Assembly (NCBI RefSeq): GCF_000621445.1
Contig: NZ_JHYI01000015.1
Span: 1-64,000 of the forward strand
Direction: 5' to 3'
DNA length: 64,000 nt
From: Alkalihalobacillus bogoriensis ATCC BAA-922
GTDB taxonomy: Bacteria > Bacillota > Bacilli > Bacillales > Bacillaceae_F
In this document: positions 57,791-64,000 of the stretch, one piece after another
Numbering within the stretch: position 1 is the first letter of the stretch
Layout: every line of letters begins with the position of its first letter
Notes under the pieces: generated by a model
What the model was told of the DNA's origin: nothing
Database searches by the model: none
Seen by the model: the letters and a program-made list of their open reading frames with translations, nothing else
Program-made: the position numbers and the translations under genes

Positions 57791-58756
57791 ATGGAACGAA
57801 GTCTATCAATGGAATTAGTCCGCGTAACAGAAGCTGCTGCATTAGCGTCTGCAAGATGGATGGGTAGAGGAAAAAAAGAAGAGGCTGATGAAGCAGCAAC
57901 ACAAGCGATGCGAGATGTATTTGATACAATTCCAATGAAAGGGACTGTCGTCATTGGTGAAGGAGAAATGGACGAGGCACCGATGTTATATATCGGGGAA
58001 AAGCTTGGAACAGGATATGGGCCACGTGTCGATGTCGCGGTTGACCCACTCGAAGGAACGAATATTGTTGCCTCAGGTCAATGGAATGCGCTTGCAGTAA
58101 TTGCTGTAGCTGACCATGGTTGTTTACTTCATGCCCCTGATATGTATATGGAAAAAATTGCAGTAGGTCCAGAGTCTGTTGGGAAAGTTGATATCGATGC
58201 ACCTGTTCTTGATAACTTAAAGGCTGTTGCAAAAGCAAAAAACAAAGATATTGAAGATGTCGTCGTTGCGATTTTAAATCGGCCACGTCATGAAAAAATG
58301 ATTGAAGATATAAGACGAGCAGGAGCACGGATTAAATTAATTCCAGACGGTGATGTGGCGGCTGCGATTAATACAGCTTTTGAAGATACAGGTGTTGATA
58401 TGCTTCTTGGCTCAGGAGGAGCTCCAGAAGGCGTTTTAGCAGCAGTTGGGTTAAAGTGCCTGGGTGGAGAGCTTATCGGCAAGCTGTTACCACAAGACGA
58501 AGCTGAGTTAGCTCGTTGTGTAAAGATGGGCATTACAGACCCTACAAAAGCATTACGAATGGACGATCTTGTCCGCGGCGATGATGCTATCTTTGCAGCA
58601 ACAGGTGTGACAGATGGTGAGTTGTTAAAAGGAGTCCTTTACAAAGGAAGCCGAGCAACAACCCAATCTTTAGTTATGCGTGCAAAATCCGGTACAGTAC
58701 GATTCGTAGATGGAAAACATAGTATGAATAAAAAACCGGATTTAGTTATCCGATAA
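57791..58756 (+). CDS. glpX: Class II fructose-1,6-bisphosphatase
   Basis: A 321-residue GlpX-type phosphatase that makes fructose 6-phosphate in gluconeogenesis. Metal-site blocks are [14 protein letters not shown] and VDPLEGTN, plus the terminal [25 protein letters not shown]-like AAGGGGGAAG precedes the ATG, 22 bp after murAB. Length and blocks match GlpX. A terminator follows. Confidence 0.95.
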   Translation: MERSLSMELVRVTEAAALASARWMGRGKKEEADEAATQAMRDVFDTIPMKGTVVIGEGEMDEAPMLYIGEKLGTGYGPRVDVAVDPLEGTNIVASGQWNALAVIAVADHGCLLHAPDMYMEKIAVGPESVGKVDIDAPVLDNLKAVAKAKNKDIEDVVVAILNRPRHEKMIEDIRRAGARIKLIPDGDVAAAINTAFEDTGVDMLLGSGGAPEGVLAAVGLKCLGGELIGKLLPQDEAELARCVKMGITDPTKALRMDDLVRGDDAIFAATGVTDGELLKGVLYKGSRATTQSLVMRAKSGTVRFVDGKHSMNKKPDLVIR

Positions 58757-58760
58757 AAGG

Positions 58761-58802
58761 GAAATGCTGGTAAACAATGGAGTTTATCAGCATTTCTTTT
58801 TA
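58761..58802 (+). terminator. Rho-independent terminator of glpX
   Basis: Stem GAAATGCTGGTAAAC (58761-58775) with GTTTATCAGCATTTC (58782-58796), one G-T pair, followed by TTTTTAATTTT. Confidence 0.88.
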
Positions 58803-58874
58803 ATTTTAAGACATTTTTATTGAATATAACAATTAAATATGGTTACAATAGAAACTGTTATTATATCTATAAAT

Positions 58875-58985
58875 ATAGTATTTCTTCCCTAAGTACTTCT
58901 TTTTATCCTTCAGCACTTGAGAAAGATCATCTACTTTTCCAAGACAATCTTCCGTTCCAACTCTTTTTCTTTTTAACCCAATTAG
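58875..58985 (+). promoter_or_regulatory. C/U-rich, G-poor leader of rho (possible rut site)
   Basis: The stretch before rho is strongly pyrimidine-rich with few G residues (TTCCCTAAG, CTTTTTATCCTTC, CTTTTCCAAG, CCAACTCTTTTTC). Rho loads on such RNA. B. subtilis rho is known to be autoregulated through its leader, so this may serve the same end. A weak -10 (TACAAT) lies near 58841. Confidence 0.5.
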
Positions 58986-59077
58986 GAAACGTGAAAATGT
59001 GAATCGCTTTCATAATCAAAGTGTGTTCGGATAGAAAAATAATAATAGAAAAATTATGTGTAAAGAGTGGTGTCAAA

Positions 59078-60346
59078 ATGGGTGTAAACATTGCAGAGTT
59101 AGAAAATATGAAGCTAAAAGAGCTTTATGAACTCGCACGAGAGTACAAAGTATCCTATTACAGTAAATTAAATAAAAAAGAGCTGATTTTTGCGATTTTA
59201 AAAGGACAAGCTGAGCAGGATGGCCTTATGTTCATGGAAGGTGTCCTAGAAATTATTCAATCTGAGGGGTTTGGTTTCCTACGACCAATTAACTATTTGC
59301 CAAGCTCTGAAGATATTTATATTTCAGCGTCACAAATTCGCCGTTTTGACTTGCGAAATGGGGACAAGGTTTCTGGGAAAGTTCGTCCTCCAAAAGAAAA
59401 TGAACGCTATCATGGGTTATTACATGTCGAAGCAGTAAACGGGGAAGACCCAGATACGTCAAAAGAGCGACCACATTTTCCAGCGTTAACTCCATTATAT
59501 CCAGAGGAGAAAATCCAGCTTGAAACAGCACCAAAACGAATTTCTTCACGAATCATTGACATGGTTTCCCCAGTTGGTTTTGGCCAGCGTGGATTAATTG
59601 TTGCTCCGCCAAAAGCAGGGAAAACGTCATTGTTAAAAGAAGTGGCAAATAGCATTGTGGAAAATCACCCACATGTGGAGTTAATCGTACTTCTCATTGA
59701 TGAGCGTCCAGAGGAAGTCACAGACATCGAACGTTCAGTACCAGCTGAAGTAGTAAGTTCAACCTTTGATGAAGTTCCAGAAAATCATATTAAAGTAACA
59801 GAGCTCGTATTAGAGCGAGCGATGCGATTAGTTGAGCATAAAAAAGATGTTGTTATTTTAATGGATAGTATTACGAGATTAGCAAGAGCGTATAATCTCG
59901 TTATCCCTCCAAGTGGAAGAACATTATCAGGGGGGATTGACCCTGCTGCATTCCACCGTCCAAAACGTTTCTTTGGGGCAGCTCGTAACATTGAAGAGGG
60001 TGGAAGTTTAACGATTTTAGCAACTGCATTAGTCGAAACAGGTTCACGTATGGATGATGTCATATATGAAGAATTTAAAGGAACAGGGAATATGGAAGTT
60101 CATCTTGATCGTAAGCTAGCAGAACGCCGTATTTTCCCTGCTATTGATATTCGCCGCTCAAGTACAAGAAAAGAAGAACTATTGATTCCAAAAGAGCATC
60201 TTGATAAGTTGTGGGCGATCCGTAAATCGATGAACGATTCAGCTGAGTTTGTGGATCATTTTATTCGCAGAATTAAAGATACAAAAACAAATGAAGAATT
60301 TTTTGAATCGATTGAAAAAGATATGAATGGGCCAAAGCGAAAATAA
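59078..60346 (+). CDS. rho: Transcription termination factor Rho
   Basis: A 422-residue hexameric RNA helicase. The N-terminal helical Rho-N domain has [14 protein letters not shown]. An RNA-binding cold-shock-like domain follows ([22 protein letters not shown]). The ATPase part has P-loop [11 protein letters not shown] and the Walker B region [15 protein letters not shown]. It ends transcription and suppresses antisense RNA. The ATG at 59078 follows GAGTGGTG and fits the family start; the frame continues upstream without a site. Confidence 0.97.
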   Translation: MGVNIAELENMKLKELYELAREYKVSYYSKLNKKELIFAILKGQAEQDGLMFMEGVLEIIQSEGFGFLRPINYLPSSEDIYISASQIRRFDLRNGDKVSGKVRPPKENERYHGLLHVEAVNGEDPDTSKERPHFPALTPLYPEEKIQLETAPKRISSRIIDMVSPVGFGQRGLIVAPPKAGKTSLLKEVANSIVENHPHVELIVLLIDERPEEVTDIERSVPAEVVSSTFDEVPENHIKVTELVLERAMRLVEHKKDVVILMDSITRLARAYNLVIPPSGRTLSGGIDPAAFHRPKRFFGAARNIEEGGSLTILATALVETGSRMDDVIYEEFKGTGNMEVHLDRKLAERRIFPAIDIRRSSTRKEELLIPKEHLDKLWAIRKSMNDSAEFVDHFIRRIKDTKTNEEFFESIEKDMNGPKRK

Positions 60347-60451
60347 ATTCGATTTCCAGTTGCAAATTCATTCTCACCTTGGTATAATTTCGTCATGTGT
60401 GTTAGATAACTCTGTTTCGAATAGATTCAGGGCGGAAGGAGTTGAAAAGCA

Positions 60452-60697
60452 ATGAAACAAGGAATTCACCCAGATTACAAAAAAGTTGTATTCATGGATA
60501 CAAGTACTGGATTCAAGTTTCTAAGCGGTTCTACAAAATCTTCTAGCGAAACGATTGAATGGGAAGACGGTAACACGTATCCACTATTAAAAGTGGAAAT
60601 TAGTTCTGACTCTCATCCATTCTATACTGGTAAGCAAAAGCTTACTGACGCTGGTGGACGAGTAGATAAGTTCAAGAAAAAGTACAACATGAAGTAA
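60452..60697 (+). CDS. rpmE2: Ribosomal protein L31, type B (no cysteines)
   Basis: An 81-residue ribosomal protein of the large subunit. It has [26 protein letters not shown] and [13 protein letters not shown], all L31 blocks, but no cysteine at all. It is thus the zinc-independent C-minus type B form. In B. subtilis the gene next to rho is the zinc-binding form. GGAAGGAG precedes the ATG. A terminator follows. Confidence 0.95.
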   Translation: MKQGIHPDYKKVVFMDTSTGFKFLSGSTKSSSETIEWEDGNTYPLLKVEISSDSHPFYTGKQKLTDAGGRVDKFKKKYNMK

Positions 60698-60714
60698 GAT
60701 TATTTTTAAACATA

Positions 60715-60747
60715 ACAGGCAGAGGATTTTCTTCTGCCTGTTTTTTG
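60715..60747 (+). terminator. Rho-independent terminator of the L31 gene
   Basis: Nine-bp stem ACAGGCAGA/TCTGCCTGT and six T. Confidence 0.9.
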
Positions 60748-60776
60748 CGTGCTTCAAACGCGAGCCATTCTTTTTA

Positions 60777-60805
60777 TTGACAACAAAATGTAATCCGCTT
60801 ACACT
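60777..60805 (+). promoter_or_regulatory. Sigma-A promoter of hutP with internal inverted repeat
   Basis: Perfect -35 TTGACA (60777-60782), 17-bp spacer, TACACT (60800-60805). The spacer and -10 contain TGTAATCCGCTTACA (60789-60803), a TGTAA-N5-TTACA palindrome. It resembles a cre but has one base too many in its centre. Confidence 0.75.
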
Positions 60806-60866
60806 TGAAGTAGACATTAGTGATTAGAAAAATGAAAGACAATTGAGTTGAAAGAGTTGTTGATAT

Positions 60867-61310
60867 ATGGCCTTACGGAAGGATCGACGTATCGGTCGAC
60901 ACGCCATTTTATTGTTGCTGTCTGATGAATCAGACGAGGAGCTAACAAAGCTCAAACAATCAGGCTGGTCAGGCTGTATCGGGAAAGTTGGATCAATGGA
61001 GGCCCATAAAGTGGTAGCCGCTATTGAAACAGCTGCAAAGAATAATCATGTGATAGAAAGCGGAATTTACCGAGAATCACATGCATTGTATCATGCGATT
61101 ATCGAAGCTTTACACGGTGTAACAAGAGGTCAAGTTCAACTTGGATCCGTCCATCGTACAGTGGGATTACGTTTTGCTGTGTTACGTGGAAACCCGTATG
61201 ACAATCAAGCAGAAGGCGATTGGATTGCTGTGTCATTATACGGAACCATTGGAGCGCCTGTAAAAGGTTCAGAGCATGAAACAATTGGACTAGGAATTAA
61301 TCATATATAA
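60867..61310 (+). CDS. hutP: Hut operon RNA-binding antiterminator HutP
   Basis: A 147-residue protein that, with L-histidine and magnesium, binds the hut leader RNA and prevents termination. His72, His76 and His137 match the metal-binding histidines of B. subtilis HutP, one residue lower. The N-terminus [14 protein letters not shown] and the ESHALYHA block are typical. The ATG lies after a weak site (GTTGTTGATAT). It is followed at once by its RNA target and hutH. Confidence 0.96.
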   Translation: MALRKDRRIGRHAILLLLSDESDEELTKLKQSGWSGCIGKVGSMEAHKVVAAIETAAKNNHVIESGIYRESHALYHAIIEALHGVTRGQVQLGSVHRTVGLRFAVLRGNPYDNQAEGDWIAVSLYGTIGAPVKGSEHETIGLGINHI

Positions 61311-61317
61311 TTGCCCA

Positions 61318-61334
61318 GAGCTATTAGATACTAG
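61318..61334 (+). promoter_or_regulatory. HutP-binding NAG triplets
   Basis: GAG (61318-61320), TAG (61325-61327) and TAG (61332-61334) are separated by exactly four bases each. HutP of B. subtilis reads NAG triplets at this spacing. The site is followed at once by the terminator. Confidence 0.82.
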
Positions 61335-61388
61335 GGGGCTATATCATGAAATTTTTTGTGAAATTTCATTGATGTAGTCCTCTTTTTT
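61334..61388 (+). terminator. HutP-controlled attenuator of hutH
   Basis: Long stem from GGGGGCTA and ATCATGAAATTT to AAATTTCAT, GAT and TAGTCCTC, followed by six T, between hutP and hutH. HutP bound to the NAG triplets should prevent it from forming when histidine is present. Confidence 0.85.
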
Positions 61389-61433
61389 ATTGGTCCTTTA
61401 TCTGGGTAAAGTGAAAAAGGAGAGTGAGGGAAA

Positions 61434-62954
61434 ATGGTCATCTTAACGGGACAGTCCCTGTCATTTACAGAAGTTAAAAAAGTACTTTTTGATGGGGAAA
61501 AAGTAACGATTTCACCTGAGAGTTTAGAAAAAGTAAAACGTAGCCGAAAAGCAGTAGAAAAAATCGTAAATGAAGAAAAAACAATGTATGGAATTACAAC
61601 AGGGTTTGGAAAGTTTAGTGATGTTTTTATCGGGAAAGAAGATGTAGAAACATTGCAGCTTAACTTAATTCGCTCCCATGCGTGTGGCATCGGGGAACCT
61701 TTCCCAGAGATGGTATCAAGAGCGATGATCTTACTTCGTGCCAACGCGTTAGTAAAAGGCTTTTCAGGGGTACGTCCGGTTGTCATTGAAAGGTTGCTAG
61801 ATTTATTAAATCACAACATCCACCCCGTCATACCACAACAAGGCTCTTTAGGGGCAAGTGGTGACCTTGCTCCTCTTTCCCATCTAGCCCTTGCGTTAAT
61901 TGGGGAAGGAGAAGTGATGTATAAAGGGACGGAAATGAAATCGCTTGATGCGCTCACAAAAGAAGGATTATTTCCGATTACGTTAACCGCAAAAGAAGGG
62001 TTAGCGTTAATCAATGGGACACAAGCGATGACTGCAATGGGAGTTGTAGCTTATATAGAAGCGGAAAACTTAGCGTTTCAAGCAGAACTCATTGCTTCTT
62101 TAACAATCGAAGGTTTACAAGGAATTATGGATGCCTTTGATGAGGATATTCATCTTGCAAGAGGATATAAAGAGCAAGTTGAAGTAGCCGAGCGAATTCG
62201 CTCGTACTTAAAAGATAGTCAATTAACGACAACACAAGGTGAACTCCGTGTTCAAGATGCGTATTCGATTCGTTGTATTCCACAAGTTCATGGGGCCACC
62301 TGGCAAACATTAGCTTACGTAAAAGAAAAGCTTGAAATTGAAATGAATGCGGCAACCGATAATCCACTCATTTTTGATGACGGGAAAAAGGTGTTAAGTG
62401 GAGGGAATTTTCACGGACAACCAATTGCTTTTGCAATGGACTTCTTGGCGATTGCAATGGCTGAGTTAGGCAATATTTCTGAAAGACGGATAGAACGACT
62501 TGTGAATCCGCAATTAAATGATTTGCCGCCATTTTTAAGTCCTGAGCCAGGGTTACAATCTGGGGCAATGATTATGCAGTATGCTGCTGCGTCACTCGTC
62601 TCGGAAAACAAAACATTAGCCCATCCTGCGAGTGTCGATTCTATTCCTTCATCAGCGAATCAAGAAGACCATGTTAGTATGGGGACGATTGGTTCAAGAC
62701 ACGCCTATCAAGTGATTGCAAATTCACGTCGCGTCTTAGCTATTGAAGCAATTTGTGCCTTGCAGGCCACTGAAATTCGCGGGAAAGAAAAAATGGCAAA
62801 AGTAACAAGAGTCTTTCTAGAAAAAGCAAGAAGCATTGTACCAGAAATCGTAAAGGATCGTGTGTTCTCAAAAGACATTGAAGCAATGAATGGATGGTTA
62901 CGAACAACAACGTATAAAGACGTGATAAAAAAAGCGAAAGTAGAATCTTATTAA
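61434..62954 (+). CDS. hutH: Histidine ammonia-lyase
   Basis: A 506-residue enzyme that deaminates histidine to urocanate, the first step of histidine degradation. The Ala141-Ser142-Gly143 triad that forms the MIO group lies in [26 protein letters not shown] and FHGQP are also conserved. AAAAAGGAGAG precedes the ATG. It is second in the operon, after the attenuator. Confidence 0.98.
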   Translation: MVILTGQSLSFTEVKKVLFDGEKVTISPESLEKVKRSRKAVEKIVNEEKTMYGITTGFGKFSDVFIGKEDVETLQLNLIRSHACGIGEPFPEMVSRAMILLRANALVKGFSGVRPVVIERLLDLLNHNIHPVIPQQGSLGASGDLAPLSHLALALIGEGEVMYKGTEMKSLDALTKEGLFPITLTAKEGLALINGTQAMTAMGVVAYIEAENLAFQAELIASLTIEGLQGIMDAFDEDIHLARGYKEQVEVAERIRSYLKDSQLTTTQGELRVQDAYSIRCIPQVHGATWQTLAYVKEKLEIEMNAATDNPLIFDDGKKVLSGGNFHGQPIAFAMDFLAIAMAELGNISERRIERLVNPQLNDLPPFLSPEPGLQSGAMIMQYAAASLVSENKTLAHPASVDSIPSSANQEDHVSMGTIGSRHAYQVIANSRRVLAIEAICALQATEIRGKEKMAKVTRVFLEKARSIVPEIVKDRVFSKDIEAMNGWLRTTTYKDVIKKAKVESY

Positions 62955-62967
62955 AGGGGGAAGAAAA

Positions 62968-64000
62968 ATGAAAACAGCTCAAAACAAAGTGGTTCGATAT
63001 ACGGGAACAACGTTAAATACGAAAGGGTGGCAACAAGAGGCGGCACTCAGAATGTTAATGAACAATTTAGACCCTGAAGTGGCTGAACATCCAGATAACC
63101 TTGTCGTTTATGGTGGGATTGGGAAAGCAGCTAGAAATTGGGAAAGCTTTGATGCAATTGTAGCTACGTTAAAGCAGCTTGAGGATGATGAAACGTTATT
63201 AGTGCAATCGGGTAAACCGGTTGTTGTATTTAAAACACACACGGATGCACCGAGAGTTCTTTTAGCCAATTCGAATATCGTGCCTGCTTATGCAAATTGG
63301 GATACGTTCCATGAACTCGATAAAAAAGGATTGATGATGTATGGACAAATGACAGCAGGAAGCTGGATTTATATCGGATCTCAAGGAATTGTTCAAGGAA
63401 CATATGAAACGTTTGCAGAGTTAGCAAAACAACATTTTAATAACACGCTAAAAGGGACAATTACGGTCACAGCGGGATTAGGTGGAATGGGAGGCGCGCA
63501 ACCATTAGCGGTTACGATGAATGGTGGAGTTTGTATTGCAATAGAAGTGGATGAAACACGAATTGACCGCCGGATTGAAACGAAATATACGGATGTAAAA
63601 ACAACATCGTTAGACGAAGCAATTCAAATGGCAGAAGAAGCAAAGCAAAAGAAAATACCGTTATCGATCGGGCTGTTAGGCAATGCAGCAGATATTCTTC
63701 CAGAAATGAATGACCGAAATTTTATCCCAGATATCGTAACAGACCAAACGTCAGCGCATGACCCGCTTAATGGATATATTCCTTCTATGATGAGTCTTGC
63801 TGAGGCGGGTGAACTACGAAGCAGAGACCCAAAACGCTATGTGGAGCGATCGAAATCATCAATGGCAACACACGTAAAAGCAATGTTAGCGATGATGGAT
63901 AAAGGAGCGGTTACGTTTGATTATGGCAACAATCTTCGTCAAGTCGCCGAAGATGAAGGCGTAAAAGACGCGTTTCGATTTCCTGGCTTCGTTCCAGCTT
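62968..64000 (+). CDS. hutU: Urocanate hydratase, 5' part
   Basis: An open frame of 344 residues running off the right edge; the full enzyme has about 550. It starts [13 protein letters not shown] and shows [12 protein letters not shown] and the NAD-contact block [16 protein letters not shown], typical of urocanate hydratase, the second step of histidine degradation. AAAGGGGG precedes the ATG, 13 bp after hutH. hutI and hutG probably follow outside. Confidence 0.95.
   Translation, partial: MKTAQNKVVRYTGTTLNTKGWQQEAALRMLMNNLDPEVAEHPDNLVVYGGIGKAARNWESFDAIVATLKQLEDDETLLVQSGKPVVVFKTHTDAPRVLLANSNIVPAYANWDTFHELDKKGLMMYGQMTAGSWIYIGSQGIVQGTYETFAELAKQHFNNTLKGTITVTAGLGGMGGAQPLAVTMNGGVCIAIEVDETRIDRRIETKYTDVKTTSLDEAIQMAEEAKQKKIPLSIGLLGNAADILPEMNDRNFIPDIVTDQTSAHDPLNGYIPSMMSLAEAGELRSRDPKRYVERSKSSMATHVKAMLAMMDKGAVTFDYGNNLRQVAEDEGVKDAFRFPGFVPA

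Noticed and set aside
58820-59002. A 60-codon frame before rho
   Set aside because: It follows the pyrimidine-rich leader, has no ribosome-binding site, and its composition reflects C/U bias.
58995-59013. cre before rho (TGTGAATCGCTTTCA)
   Set aside because: The half-sites are one base out of register with the cre consensus; support is too weak.

Overview
The window looks like chromosome from a low-GC, endospore-forming Bacillaceae species. Gene content and order resemble alkaliphilic Bacillus relatives, and most blocks follow the B. subtilis ywd-ywf-ywh-ywi-ywj region. Spore genes (cwlJ, gerQ, spo0F), bacillithiol genes (bshB2-yojF) and hutP support this. No rRNA, tRNA, CRISPR array or prophage is visible. 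The only transposon trace is a broken IS4-type transposase gene at the left edge.

Layout. 1-5 kb: transposase remnant, a short-chain dehydrogenase, a beta-phosphoglucomutase-like HAD enzyme, a LOG-type enzyme and an amidohydrolase. 5-12 kb: bshB2-yojF, a membrane GAF-GGDEF protein divergent from two DUF2294-like paralogues, two possible structured RNAs, an EEP-family enzyme and ung. 12-16 kb: a nitrogen block with amt behind two perfect TnrA/GlnR boxes, a DUF294 nucleotidyltransferase-like protein, a DnaQ-like exonuclease and a short GlnR-like regulator. 16-25.8 kb: pepF, a PAS sensor kinase, ywdI-ywdK, cwlJ-gerQ, hemQ, and an enoyl-CoA hydratase with an E. coli-type FadH. 26-39 kb: pta, lipL, a dNTPase-like HD protein, ywgA, ywhD, pbpG, speE, ywiB-argS, a small XapX protein with a hydrolase, and a cardiolipin synthase. 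39-50.4 kb: fadF, an mmg-like beta-oxidation operon, a TetR regulator and icmF. 50.5-60.7 kb: rpoE, pyrG, ywjG, spo0F, fbaA, a transaldolase, murAB, glpX, rho and a cysteine-free L31 gene. 60.9-64 kb: hutP, hutH and the start of hutU.

How the genes work together. Fatty-acid, branched-chain and propionyl-type acyl-CoA use is spread over fadH-ech, fadF, the mmg-like genes and icmF. Two operator types tie it together: FadR-like boxes before fadH and fadF, and a different palindrome before mmgA and icmF that the local TetR protein probably binds. Nitrogen genes carry TnrA/GlnR boxes. Histidine use has a HutP-type RNA switch. pyrG has the parts of a G-tract attenuator. spo0F has a sigma-H promoter and a 0A box.

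The most unusual structure is an intergenic element of about 185 bp in four copies. Each holds four 21-bp imperfect palindromes in the order forward, forward, reverse, reverse at nearly fixed spacing. Three of the four lie between convergent genes. A second repeat family and a 154-bp inverted repeat add to this intergenic repeat landscape. Starts were often moved from the longest reading frame to the codon with a ribosome-binding site; TTG and GTG starts are common.
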